Position numbers and translations under genes: made by a program. Of a stretch of DNA of 64,000 bases, positions 23,871-35,818 are shown one piece after another. The DNA is from Lepturacanthus savala (taxonomy: Eukaryota; Chordata; Actinopteri; Scombriformes; Trichiuridae): NCBI GenBank assembly GCA_030544235.1, contig CM060477.1:3377434-3441433 (forward strand), given 5' to 3'. Below the pieces are notes generated by a model. It ran no database searches. It was not told the DNA's origin and was given only the letters and a program-made list of their open reading frames with translations. How positions within the stretch are numbered: the first letter of the stretch is position 1; every line of letters begins with the position of its first letter.

Positions 23871-26159
23871 TGACTTTTTATTTATTTTCCCTGCACTTTG
23901 AACACTATGCAGTAGGACTAAGCAGAACATAGTAGAGAAACATTCCTGAAACAACTAACAAGTAGCAATTTTCTCATTTAAGTCAGCAAGAAAGCAAATA
24001 AATGAATTTCCTTTGAATTCTGTTTATTCCCTTATAAAGTGCTGAACAGCCAAAAACAAGTCAGACCATTAAAGGTGGACTGGTATGTATTAAGTGTATC
24101 CACACACAGCTGAGGTAGTGTAAACTGTGATAAACAGTTTAATAATCTGTAACCAACAGACTGTGGTTTTGTGAGTTGGTGTTTGCCCTAATGAGAAATG
24201 TGAAACTAAATCTGAATTACATGTTCCACATTCAAAAGTTCCCGAATTGAGCAATGACAGGATTCAATTAGCTATCCCATTTTTTTCCCCTGGTAGTACA
24301 TGGAAGCAGCATGGGCAGTCACTGTTTGGACCAACAGCATCAAACGTTTCCTCAGTTTACTCTGCTTTATCGCCTGTGTGTTCTCAGTCTAACATTGGTT
24401 TTCTGTATAAGTTGAGCTCACATCTAAAAGTCAAAAGTCGCACTAACATTTTCTGCCCGACATCTAAACAGTAAGCCGCAGAACTTTTAACCCCTGCTTG
24501 CGTCAGTATTTAAGAAGGGAAAAAAAAGTGTTGTAAGCATTCTTGTAGACACTGAGGCAAGAGGCCTGTCACTGTTGGTGATACATTCCTTAAAAGAAAA
24601 GGTAAACCACTACATGACAGGAATCAAAATTATGACTCAACTGGTCAGGCAGCAACCTCAGAACCCATTGGCTATTGTCTGACGATGATTTAGCATTTTT
24701 TAATCTGCATCCATATGCATGTATCTGTTTAGAGGTTTTGAGAAAATAAATCAGACCCTCATAAGACCCTGCATACCTCGGCAAACAGGCATTGTGGCCG
24801 TTATCCAATGTCCGGTAAGGTTTCTGGGTTGATCTATTCCTAACATCATGTTGTCTGAGGCTATACTCTTTCCAACGGATTCAATAACATAGAGATTAAA
24901 AGTTCAAAGGTCAGGGTAATACAAATCCATAGGCTTAGGCAATCCAAATGCTCCTCTTAGATACTTTAATTCCTGTAGGTCATGATGCCTATCCTTCACT
25001 CGTTGCTCTCGATGACCCTGCGTTTACCACAGAACATTGGGTCTAAAGTGGGACACAATTAGCAGAGGATGTACTAATGTTATAGAAGATACTTAGAAAG
25101 CCATTAATTCATGTCTGTGGCGCGTATCCACTGTGGAATGAATGATAAGGAGCTTGGTGGGTCTACTGTGGTCCTTCAGTGGTTCCTAAGTTGACTGCAG
25201 ATGAGTGCTGCGTGGACAGAAGCCAGACACATGTTGACCACATTGCTGCCACAGAATAGATAGATAAATAACCGCAGATGTGTAGACAGAGGAGAGAGCA
25301 GAGAGAGGGAAAACAGAGGAGAGTGAAAGGGAGAGGAAAAAGAACATAAAAGAGAGCGGAGGTTTCAAAACTCTGCAGCTAAAGATGTTATCTGAGATAT
25401 TGAATGTAGCAAGAGTTACTAAAGAAAAAAACAGGGGGGAATACACTTGACAGCTTATAGAAGGCATCATGTCACTGAGGAAGTGCGCTGTGGTTTATAC
25501 AGAAGTCACATACCCAACGAGAAAAAGGTTGGATTGCAATCCAATACCGTGCGTGCGCATTCCACCGCGCACCTACATGTTAGCGGCCTTTGCGAACATG
25601 TGTGAGACGTGATTCATTCCTTTAGTTATAGTGCTGGTGGCCCAGGCCCGATGCCAACTCCTGGTGGTTACAGATCTGTTTACTTTTGTAGGCTGGCAGG
25701 AACATGAGATTTCCTCTGGGTGTACTGCGGCTGCTCGACCTGCAAACAGCCCTTCAAGTTTGCTCGCAGCTCCCATTACAGGCTGCCTCGTCCCCAACCT
25801 CCCCCTGCGGATCCTTTGTGACGAGGGTAACCTCTCGCAAACAAACATACCCCAACCCAGAGTCTGACGAGGGTTCAGCCAGGGACACACACATGCTGCA
25901 TTAATGCTAGCAAACATATTCTTGTCCGAACCCATGCACATACCTCAGCTGCTCGACCGACAGTACTTATACGAATGCCTGTGGATCTTAGGACCTTATG
26001 GATTATGTGGAGTTGGACTTATCCCATTCTTTGACCAGCTTGACACAGAGGGAAGCCTTGTGCTGGGATGACAAACAAGACTAATCTCAAAATGAGGCAG
26101 AAATCCAAGAGTTGCTGAGCATGGTTTTGAACACTTAACACCAACATTGGAGACAAATA

Positions 26160-26400
26160 GGTTGAAACCTAGTATGGGTCATTGACAAAACTGCCATGTG
26201 GTGTAAACCTTAAAAACTTTTTACCAGATAGTTTAACTCGCTTTAAAAAATTAAAAACACATGCTATATCCTTTTTCAGTTATATCATTTGACATTTCGT
26301 ATACAAAAGATTGTACAAAATCACGATTTTTGTATAGAAGATAAAATAACAAGAAACCAACATGAACACAATCATCAGCCTCATCTTGCCAAACATGCCT
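26160..26400. repeat. Dispersed repeat, relative of 54415-54640 and of the hAT-like element interior
   Basis: Shares AGATAGTTTAACT, AAAAAATTAAAAACACATG and CAAGAAACCA with 54415-54640, and AAGAAACAAACATGAACACA-type sequence plus CTCATCTTGCCA with 3850-3960. Ends are worn. Confidence 0.6.
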
Positions 26401-29400
26401 GTCTGTGTATAAAACACTCTATCTTATGTGATTCAGTCCAGTTTTATTGCATTAACTAAATGTAAATGAGCCCAAAACGATGTGTTTATTCTGTGTTTTA
26501 TTTACAATGATCATGGAGGTATTTTATCTTAAAAAAATAAGTGGAAATTGACAGCAAGATCACAGATCCTCTTAAATTTCCATTGTTGAGATAAACTGGC
26601 CACATATTGAGAATAGAAATGGTTATTTTCTTGAAAATACTTCAAATCCTAAAAATGTGACATTTTAATGTCTTCCCAGCCAGAGTAATTCAGGAAAGTT
26701 GCCTGGAAAATGGTGGACCAACTGGCTGACAAACCAGCATTGCTATCCCTAGCACGGCTAAAAATATATTAGATCAAAACCTTGAGTTGTTGTCTAATAA
26801 TTCCTTACACGCACTGTTCGTTTCAAAAGCAGAACAACACAGTGGGATTGTGTAAGAAGTCTAGCATCAAGATGTTGCTGGATACTGGACAGAATTGTCA
26901 ACTCTTCACACTCCATTAAACCTAACTCGCTGGAGTGGGCGGATTCCAAGGTCTGGACCGAGGCAAGTCAAGATGTGCTCTCCTCTATCATCTTACATGC
27001 TCCTCAACCTCACAGGCCAAGGACAGACAAATTGTTTTATCAAGCAAGAACAATATGCACCACAATAATCCCAACGCTGGACATCAATATCCTCGGAGAA
27101 GTCTGAATAACTGACATTCTTTGCAGATGAACCAGACTCGACAAACTTGTGTTTGTTTACTCATGTCCAGTGGGAGTCTTAATTTTCTCTCTATCGTTCA
27201 CTCTCTGTTGATAATATAATCAAAAGAGCAGCCAACACAATACCTTTGGACATGAAGAGGGGCCTGCAGATCCAGTAGTACTGAGCGGCAGACAGCCAGA
27301 CATAACAACATCAAACAGCCCCTAGCCTCCAGCGTTTACACAGAGCCAAGACCCTGGCCTGGACCAAAAATATGATTGCTCGTTTTTTTTGTTGTTTTTT
27401 TTAAGGATAATAATGCAATGAAGACAAGCTGGAAAGTTATTGTGAACAATATGTACAGGTATGAAGTGGCTGGATCGCTGCATCAAGGAAGAAAGTGGAC
27501 ATTTTAGGTAAGACGCCTTAGGTCAGCATTCGTCTTGAAGGAAATGATGAAAACGAAAATGTGATCACCTTAGTTAAATGTGAGATACACTAATAGAAAC
27601 ATAATAATGAAATGGATTATGTCCATGGTTAGTTTACCATTATTAAATGAGAAAGCAGAGATGGGAAAATTTCAGAAATTGACATAGAGCACCCCCTTCT
27701 GGTAACCATCCCTAAATACTGATATTTTGCTTTCACTGCCTTATATTACAGCAAAATCTGTTTAAAATCTAATTAAAAATGGCATAACTATATATTTGAC
27801 ACATGCTGTGGAGATCTATTATACTACCAGTTAATCTGATACATCAAGATACGTCACCCCAACTTACTCCCAATGGCTGTTCCATTTGTGTGTGAATGGG
27901 TGACAGCACAATTGTGTAGTGTAAACTACTTTAAGTAATCAAAAGACTATATAAATGCAGTCCATCCACTATTTTTTGCATGTAAAAGTGTCTTGTGCTG
28001 GTTCATTTTTGTTGACAGTGGAATTTATGCTCCATTGTTGACAATTTGCATATAGTTTCTAACATTTTTGTTGGCACCTTTCATTATAAAGTTTACTAAC
28101 TCATTATTTTGTGTTTTGTAGACCTGAAGATCCATTTGGATGGAAACATTGTGTAATACATAAATATATATTCTTTGCATTGTACAGTGATTTTATTTGC
28201 CAGACGCACGTTTTACCAAGTTACCAGAAGTTTTTTTTCCTCCATTTTTTCTGCGGCTTCGTTATCACTTGGTCTGAAAAACAAAATATGGATGATATCA
28301 CCCCCATAAAATGAACATAAACTCCTGATTTGTCCTGGAAATCGCGTTATACTCTCAGTGTCCCTGTCTCGAAGCCGCCATGTGAAGTAAGTGGTGTGAA
28401 AAATGCAATAAGCGTAGTATTCTGTATCGCCTCTTGATTTCCTGCACTGTAACTCTGAAAAGCTATTAACAGCTTGGTTTAGCATGTAAAAGTGATCCTA
28501 GAGTGGGTGTGTATCACCGCCCACACGCTGAGATGGTAGTCAGATTAATGTGCTGCTCATTGCTTTAAGCTTCATGACAGCCTTAAGATTGTTATGTTGT
28601 GTTTTTGGAGGATTTATCTGTTTTTTTTGTATGGGATTTATTACTACCACCTACAAATAAGATGCTGTACAGGGTAATGTATCAGCCTTTCTAGCTCATT
28701 TTTATTGGCATTAGATATGTTTTAATGATCTGCCAATTTATTTACATGGGCAAAGTTAAGTGCATATTTGTTTCCCTATGTCCACCACTTAGCCAATCAC
28801 TGCTCTATGCATCTATTTATTAAACGTCTGAGATTCTGTGTGTGGACTCAAACAATCACCCTGTTATTGCTCCTGGAGATGGGTGTAATTGCATAAGCAG
28901 CAGTGAGGTTTCCCGCTTCACCAGCTGAAGTGAAAGCAGGCAGCATCTGATGTGTGAAGCGCGTCTATCTACGTAGTTCCACACTCCGCTTGGCAATACG
29001 GATCCTTTTTTCAGTCATGGAGGAATTCCCTTGTCCCTCCATGCTGAAAGTGATTGTGTGTGGAATGAACTCTGAAAGTGGGAGGTGGTACATTTTTTGT
29101 TCAAAGTTTTTAAAGTTGTGATAACTTTAGAAGCCCCTCAACACTTTTCAAGGTGGTTCCTGGTAAAGTTCCTAGAGTGAAGGGACAGGTCAGAGGTCAG
29201 AGGAGCAAACTAATTTTGAAGATTATCAACTACATTGTATTTTAGGAATTTTATATATTTCATTTTTTGTTCATTTTTTTTTGTGTGTGTGTAGTGTGCC
29301 TGTGTTCTGTATGTTTAAGAACACTGGAAGGACCACAGTGGAAATATATCTGTGCCTTTTTTGTGTTTTCAATGCTGATTTTAGAATGCATCTATAAGGT

Positions 29401-29511
29401 GCAATGTGTTTCAAATAAATATACAAAATAAATATATACCTAAATACAGTGTTTGTATGCCCCATAGTCCTAGTAATGCTTCATTATTTAATTTAAAATT
29501 TGCTTCTTTTG

Positions 29512-29695
29512 TTTTTCGATTAGATTAAACTTTATTGTCATGTCAACGAAATGCAGATAACATCTAACCAGAAGTGCTTTAGTAGTAATTTAAATAATGT
29601 ATAATTATTATACAAATGTAATAATGAATGTACCTGGCTGCTGTGACAACTTCATTCCCCTACAGGAATTAATAAAATTTCCTACCTGTCTATCT
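29512..29695. repeat. Retroelement 3'-tail remnant
   Basis: TTAAACTTTATTGTCATGTC near the left and CAGGAATTAATAAAATTTCC then TACCTGTCTATCT at the right recall the 3' ends of fish non-LTR elements (…GGAATCAATAAAGT...CTATCTATC). Fragmentary. Confidence 0.45.
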
Positions 29696-29902
29696 AAAAT
29701 GTGGATTTCTTGTTCATGATGACAACAGCTTCAAATAGTGACATTTTTTGGGGTCATAATTACTATCCTCAATATATTTGGTACGACTCTTATTAGAATA
29801 TTGCTATAACAATCCCAGAAAATGTGGGTCACATTTATGTTATTCATTTATAATTAATTCTAAAGCTATTTATAATTTAAGTATATAATTATACCTAAAA
29901 GA

Positions 29903-29913
29903 GGACTCGAACC
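29903..29913 (-). promoter_or_regulatory. Orphan B-box-like sequence downstream of the tRNA
   Basis: On the minus strand GGTTCGAGTCC, an exact match to the Pol III B-box consensus GGTTCGANTCC, about 36 bases past the tRNA-Thr. No acceptor or anticodon stem surrounds it, so it is at most the remnant of a second tRNA or tRNA-derived element. Confidence 0.4.
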
Positions 29914-29926
29914 CACGTTCAAAGGC

Positions 29927-29932
29927 AAAAAA
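29927..29932 (-). terminator. RNA polymerase III terminator of the tRNA gene
   Basis: Six T on the minus strand, 16 bases beyond the tRNA 3' end, sufficient for Pol III termination. Confidence 0.75.
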
Positions 29933-29948
29933 GGATTTTCCCGGCATC

Positions 29949-30021
29949 AGGCCCCAGCGAGGATCGAACTCGCGACCCCTGGTTTACAAGACCAGTGCTC
30001 TAACCACTGAGCTATGGAGCC
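29949..30021 (-). tRNA. tRNA-Thr (anticodon UGU)
   Basis: 73 nt, complete cloverleaf by hand: acceptor GGCTCCA/TGGGGCC (one G-U pair), D arm GCTC/GAGC, anticodon arm CTGGT/ACCAG with loop CTTGTAA (anticodon TGT), T arm GCGAG/CTCGC with loop TTCGATC, discriminator T, no intron. A box TAGCTCAGTGGT and B box GTTCGATCC fit Pol III promoters. The sequence closely matches vertebrate tRNA-Thr-TGT. Transcribed away from cyp46a1, whose ATG lies 151 bases beyond the tRNA 5' end. Confidence 0.97.
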
Positions 30022-30171
30022 TGTTCCGTAAAAAGCAGCCGCACAAAAACGTTTTCAACCCTCAGAAACAACCATTACGTAGATATTTTGATTTTTTTAC
30101 ATACTTTGACCTTTACTTCCTCTTTTATTTGGGATTTGTTGACCAGCCTTTGACAGCGTTGCTTTACCAAA
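30022..30171 (+). promoter_or_regulatory. Proximal promoter / 5' UTR of cyp46a1 copy A
   Basis: The block TTACGTAGATATTTTG (30075-30090) and the later GGGATTTGTTGACCAGC are shared with the region ahead of copy B (GTGACGTAGATAATAATTTG at 35705; GGGATTTGTTGAGCAGC). The duplicated unit therefore begins at or before about 30075 and excludes the tRNA. No TATA box is evident. Confidence 0.5.
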
Positions 30172-33100
30172 ATGGCAGTTCTTCGTCTACTTTTATCCTG
30201 CGCTTCTCAAGCGGTTCTATTCCTCCTCTTTTTGCTTTTCGTTGCTTTTCTCGGCTACTGTGTGTATATTAAATACACGCATATGAAATATGACCACATA
30301 CCTGGACCACCGAGAGACGGGTAATGTTAATAGTTTAATTAATATGGTCGTGTCCACTATTTTAATAACTACGCAGTTTTTCTCCCTACAGCTTCTTCTT
30401 GGGACACACACCGACGATTCTGAGGGTAATGAAGAGTGACGGAATTATTATACACGACAAGTTCCTGGAATGGTAAAAAAAAAAAAAACAAGTTTGGTGA
30501 CATTATCACCAAATTATGCTATAAATAAAATGTTGAATTTCACAAATGCAGTTCATCTAAAGGTCACGCTCGAGTTTACTTTCGATTTGACACTTAAGGG
30601 GAAAGTTAATTGGGAATTAATGTGCCTTTGTTGCATTTCCACACATATAATAAAGGTTTCACAAATCATGGACTGTGTTTTTATTAATCCTCAGTGTCTG
30701 TTGTATCATCTAGTCCAGGTAATTTAACAGAATTTAATATAAGTTGATGCTATAAACCTATGTTGTCTTTGACTTACAGGTCAGAGACTTACGGACCTGT
30801 TTACAAGTTAAATTTTCTGCATTTCATCATACTCAACACTACCTGTCCAGAGGCAACCAAGGTAATAATGATAATAATATTAATAATGATAATAATAATA
30901 GTGGTACTTATACCTGAGTATTTAACTGTGAGGGAAATATTGTACTTTCTGCTCCACTCCATTTATCAGATTTAGTTAATTTTTAGATGCAAATTTGAAT
31001 ATTTTACATAAAATCAACTTGAGCTTTTTGGTGAAAACATCATGCAAATGTTCCCTCTTTTGGTGGCTCTGGTTTCAGGAAGTCTTGATGTCCCATAAGT
31101 ACTCCAAAGAGAAATTCATCTACAAGCGACTCTTCAACCTTTTTGGTGAAAGGTAATTTATCATAATAGATGTACTTTTTAATACTGATCATCTAAGTTA
31201 TGCAGATGCAATGTATTCACATGAGCTCTGAAAGAATTTAATGGTTCCATATTTTAATTTTTTTCTGGGTTTCTGGGTTTTTTCTGGGTAATTGTCACAG
31301 TATGGCTTTACATGTCCTCTCTCTGGAGCTCTACAAAGAATAGGTTGTTTTATTCCATCTCATTAATATTAATGAACCTGTCCTTAGATTGGTTGATTTT
31401 GGCGGTAATTGTATAATTATGATATCATACTTTCATGGAAGTCCTGATTCCTTGTACTAAGGAAAAGTGTCTGTATCTGTAATGTCAGTCCTAGGCAATG
31501 ACTTTACTGTTTCCTTCTGTCCATTTTCTTTTTACTTATTTCTAAATATATTTTGTTCCTTTGTTTCTTTTAAAGGTTCCTAGGCAATGGCCTGGTAACA
31601 GCACTGGACCATGATCAGTGGTATAAACAGCGCCGGATTATGGACCCTGCCTTCAGCAGCTTGTGAGTTATTTACATTTTAAAGTTTGTGAAATGTGAAA
31701 TCAGTATTTGAACTCTGAGAGAACCGAGTATCTGTCCAACCTGTATTTTATGTCCAGCTCTTACAATCACTGCATTTATTTTGCTCTTTCAGCAACATTG
31801 TGAAATACGTAATCTCTGTGGATGTTTGCAGATATGGTCCTGTTATTTTCCATCTCCTAAAACTAAGATTATTTCCAGGTATCTGAGAGGTCTAATGGGC
31901 ACCTTCAATGAGAGAGCAGAGCATCTGATGACTAAAATTACAGTGATAGCTGAGGAAAAAACAGAGGCCAAAATGCTCCACCTTTTCAACTGTGTCACCC
32001 TGGATGTTATTGCCAAGGTATTGAGTCAATGTCTGTTTTATAGCTTCCTCTGTGGTAGCTCTGATCCAACAGCTCTTTTCATCTGCATATGCATTTGTGG
32101 GATGAGCAGCACAGCTGAGTATGTGGGTTATGCTCAAGAGAGGTTTGCCAAATTTTCTCTGCCAATGCAAAACAGCTAATTATCCTGTTGCTATTGACTC
32201 TTGTTTGGTGAATTGGACAATTCAAGACCATCTGTACCAAGGAAAAAACAAGATATATTGACAGTTTGGGAAGTTTCTGCATTGCATTGGTGGTAAAGGA
32301 AAGTCTTGGCAGGCCTCATGGCAACCAGATTGTCTGGTCAGAGAGCTGTGTACCATATCTTCCTGCAAGCCCTGACTGCAGATTTGCAGAAAACAACCTG
32401 TGGTTCCTAAGTGCTAAAGGGGGAGGAACCAGTCTTCTCATGGTGTCATCTTCTTGGGAAACCCACTTCACGGTCTCTGACATCCCTAGTTTAATGGAGC
32501 TTGGTCTTCAGTTTGGAGATGGTACACTTACTCTAAATGATACCACAACTTGCCCTTGACCTTGACCACCAGCTTAAGGTTGCTCATGGGCTTTATTGAA
32601 ATCAGAAAAACATTGCATGCCAATTCTTGGAAAAGACACAATTTGACCATGCTGCCAATCAGGTGCCAATCAGGCACATACTCAGCTGTGCATGCAAATG
32701 CATGTTCCTTACAAATTGGGTAACCTTCAACAGCTTTAGAGGCTTTAAAACCTTTGATACCCAGGCTTTCCAAAGGTAAAAAATGTATTGCAAAAAGCAT
32801 TGTTAAAATGGAAAAACAATCTCCCAAAGACATATTTCCAATCTTTTGGTTCTATGCTTATGTGTGATTCTTCTCTTGATAACTCTCAGGTTGCTTTTGG
32901 TGTGGATTTAGACCTGAAGAATTCCCCATTACCTAAAGCTGTTGATTTGTGTCTGCAAGGGATGGTGTATTATCTCCGAGACAACTTTTATCAGGTATGA
33001 CTTTACTGCTGTTTAATGTTGTGTGTTTGTATGGTGTAAACCTTGTAAACCTTATGTGACATCTTAAAACACTCTGCATTTCCAGTACAACCCAAAGAAC

Positions 33101-34628
33101 AGACCGTTTATTAATAAAGTGAGGGACGCATGTCGCCAGCTGCGCACAATTGGAGCTCAGTGGATCCAGGAAAGAAAGACCGCCATGCTAAACGGCGATG
33201 ACGTCCCCAAGGACATTCTTACACAAATCATCAAATGTGCTGGCAAAGGTGACAGCTTTCTGTGGGGATTTTTTACATTTGCATAAGAAGACTTTATTTG
33301 GTCTGGATCGGACAGTTCTTCAAATAGTATAACAAAAAATACATCTAAAATACAAGCATCCTCCTCTCCACATGTGCGTTGTTAAGTTTATGGTCAGAGT
33401 TTAAGCTAGTTGTTCAATCAGATGCAATACAATACAATACAATATTTGCTCATTATTTCAGAGGAAAGCATGACTAAAGAAGATGAAGAGTTTATGTTGG
33501 ACAACTTTTTGACGTTCTTCATTGCTGGTGAGTGTGGAGATGCTGCATGCGTAGCTCACCATATTTCAATGGAGTCTAATTTTTACATCATACAACTGCT
33601 TTTAAAGGCTGAGCAGCACTCCTTGTGACAAGTTATATGTAAAATTGAATGCTCTTTAAATTTTTGAAAATTTGGATGTTATTTTGCGCTTCTCAAGGAA
33701 TGAATTTAACCATTTGTCACATTTCAGGACAAGAAACAACAGCGAATCAACTCGCTTTTTGTGTCATGGAACTGGCAAGACATCCGGATATACTGGAGAA
33801 GTAAGAACTAATGCAGGGAAAACTGTTTCACATTGTTGTTTTGGTGGCACAACCACTTCCTAAGTTGTGCTTTATTCTGCAGAGTGAGGAAAGAGGTGGA
33901 TGATGTCATTGGTATGAAACAGGAAATAACCTATGATGATCTTGGGAAACTGACCTACCTCGGACAGGTACGTTAGGAGAATGATGGGACCACCTGCAGA
34001 TGATTTGCTAAACCAGGATCTTCCACTTTCTTCATGTCTACCTGATCCTGATTTATTTAATTAATTGACTGAAGATGTGAACCTGACACTGTGACCTCCT
34101 CACAGGTGCTAAAAGAAACCCTGAGGATTTACCCGACAGCTCCAGGCACGTCTCGTGATATACTTGAAGACATTGTCATTGATGGCATCAAAATACCTGG
34201 AGGATTCACTTGTTTTGTGAGTACTTTTTACCTCTAAAGAAGGTTGTGTACATCAGAATCCAAGACAACACACCAACAACACCATTCACTTTGTTAGAAT
34301 ACAAACTACTATTCAAATTTCAATATTTTACTCTGAAATTCAGTTTAGCTCCTATGTAACTGGGAGAATGGACAAATTCTTCAAGGACCCACTGACATTT
34401 GATCCAGATCGATTTCACCCAGATGCTCCCAAGTAAGTAATGAAGAAACCTTCAATCTTCACCTAATGGCATATTATAATTTGGTAAAATGGTGTATATT
34501 AACTGTCTCTTCTCTGTTTTACAAGGCCTTATTACTGCTACTACCCCTTCGCCCTTGGTCCACGCTCATGCCTGGGACAGAACTTTGCTCAGGTGGGTGG
34601 TGACATAAAAAAAGAGTAATAAATGATC

Positions 34629-34688
<60 letters not shown>

Positions 34689-34889
34689 AACAGCACATAT
34701 AAAAGCGCAGTGATTTAACAAAATGGTTTGTGTTTACAGATGGAGGCTAAAGTAGTGATGGCCAAGTTGCTCCAAAGATTTGACTTCAGCCTGATCCCAG
34801 GACAGTCCTTTGACATCTTGGACTATGGCAGTCTCAGGCCAAAGAGTGGAGTGGTGTGCTCTATCAAACAGAGGGAATACAAGAAATAA
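30172..34889 (+). CDS. cyp46a1: Cholesterol 24-hydroxylase CYP46A1-like, tandem copy A, complete, 506 aa
   Basis: ER-anchored P450 of family 46, whose mammalian member turns brain cholesterol into 24S-hydroxycholesterol for export. Exons: 30172-30320, 30392-30472, 30780-30861, 31079-31152, 31576-31662, 31879-32017, 32890-32994, 33086-33248, 33462-33527, 33728-33800, 33883-33967, 34106-34216, 34344-34432, 34526-34592, 34740-34889 (sum 1521 nt, all GT-AG). Membrane anchor at residues ~14-35, then the proline hinge HIPGPPRD. I-helix AGQETT (315-320), K-helix ExxR (E372-R375), PDRF (426-429), heme loop FALGPRSCLG with Cys450. FLGNGLV, QRRIMDPAFS and QMEAKVVMAKLLQRFDFSL are strongly CYP46A1-like. 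Intron 6 is 0.87 kb against 0.10 kb in copy B because of an insertion. Start chosen at AAAATGG, the first ATG giving the membrane anchor. All catalytic motifs are intact; substrate is inferred from family. Confidence 0.95.
32068..32845. mobile_element. Unclassified insertion of about 0.78 kb in intron 6 of cyp46a1 copy A
   Basis: Intron 6 of copies A and B match at the start (GTATTGAGTCA...CTCTGAT) and the end (GTGTGATTCTT...TTGA), but copy A has this extra block between. No terminal repeats, tail or recognisable protein were found, so it may be a transposon remnant or a deletion in copy B. Edges are accurate to about 20 bases. Confidence 0.5.
34630..34687 (+). repeat. (AC)n microsatellite in intron 14 of cyp46a1 copy A
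   Basis: About 29 AC units; absent from the equivalent intron of copy B, which has a short AT run instead. Confidence 0.97.
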
Positions 34890-34890
34890 A
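34885..34890 (+). terminator. Polyadenylation hexamer overlapping the stop codon of copy A
   Basis: AATAAA includes the TAA stop. The equivalent hexamer in copy B is at 40134-40139. Further AATAAA candidates lie at 35535-35540 (A) and 40578-40583 (B), in homologous 3' flank, and are the likelier working signals. Confidence 0.35.
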
Positions 34891-35818
34891 TCGTCACAAA
34901 GTACTATGAAAATCAGAAGTGAAATTTGTTTGTGGGTTTCGTTATTATATCTTACTGCTTGCAGCTCCTTTTAAACGAAAGAGCCTCTATGATACAGGTT
35001 TTAAAGGAACATACCATATATTCAAATGAAATGATAATTATGTGCAGCTATTGAACTATATAATTTCTCTTCTATATCCACTTATATTGTGAATATCACT
35101 AATGCACACATGCTAAATATCCTATTTTTACATGAATGAAAACACTGATGAAAATGAATCAACCATAATAAGCACATTTATTGACGCAGAATATTTTTTT
35201 ATATTGTGTTTTGATTTGTACTTTAATATTCTGAAAAATAATATAATGCCTGAAACTAAGATTTGATTGTATTGCTTGGCCAGTTTGTGATTTGTGCACA
35301 AGGGGGCGCTGTGACTTTGGTTTCCAAGTCACCTGATTGGTTTGTTTATTCATAAGAATCAAAAGTTGTGAGCATTTTTAATAATTTCAAGCATTAGATT
35401 TTGTCGTAAGAACAGTTAAGTAATGAATACGGTTGTAGTTGAATGACATTTTTTAATTCTTTTTGATAAAAGCAATTGTGCAAATTACTTATAAAACAAT
35501 TTTGCCTGAAAAATAATGAAGTTACACTTTTACTAATAAATATATAACATTTTCAAGATTTCATGAAGATGAAAAGCTATTCTAAACTGCATACATGTCT
35601 GTTTCATTAATATCACAAAGATTTATTTTTAAATAAATGTATTTTTGCACACATTCAACTATATTCGAGTGCACTTTTATTGTTAAGAATAAAATACGCA
35701 ATTTGTGACGTAGATAATAATTTGGAGCGCTTAACTAACCCCTGACCGACTTTTACTTCCACTTCCTTTGGGATTTGTTGAGCAGCTTGTTACAGTCTAG
35801 AGATCCTGCTTTACCGAA
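34890..35818 (+). other. Spacer between cyp46a1 copies: 3' flank of A and promoter of B
   Basis: About 34890-35640 is homologous to the 3' flank of copy B (40139-40650), including a CTCF-like motif and the shared ATTACTTATAAAACAAT sequence. From about 35700 on it matches the promoter of copy A. No other gene fits in the 0.93 kb. Confidence 0.65.
35296..35313 (+). promoter_or_regulatory. CTCF-like motif behind cyp46a1 copy A
   Basis: GCACAAGGGGGCGCTGTG is close to the CTCF core (CCACNAGGGGGCGC). It lies about 0.4 kb after the stop of copy A; a homologous motif follows copy B. Confidence 0.4.

Larger units (their letters stand above)
23871..29948. other. Intergenic region, about 6 kb, no gene found
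   Basis: Open frames are all under about 125 codons and none resembles a known protein (for example 25573-25941 on the minus strand). It contains a dispersed repeat at 26160-26400, a retroelement-tail remnant at 29512-29695 and a B-box-like match at 29903-29913. The CpG-poor, AT-rich composition fits spacer DNA. Confidence 0.65.

Noticed and set aside
25573..25941. 122-codon minus-strand frame in the ism2-cyp46a1 spacer
   Set aside because: No similarity to any family I know, no splice or promoter signals; treated as chance.
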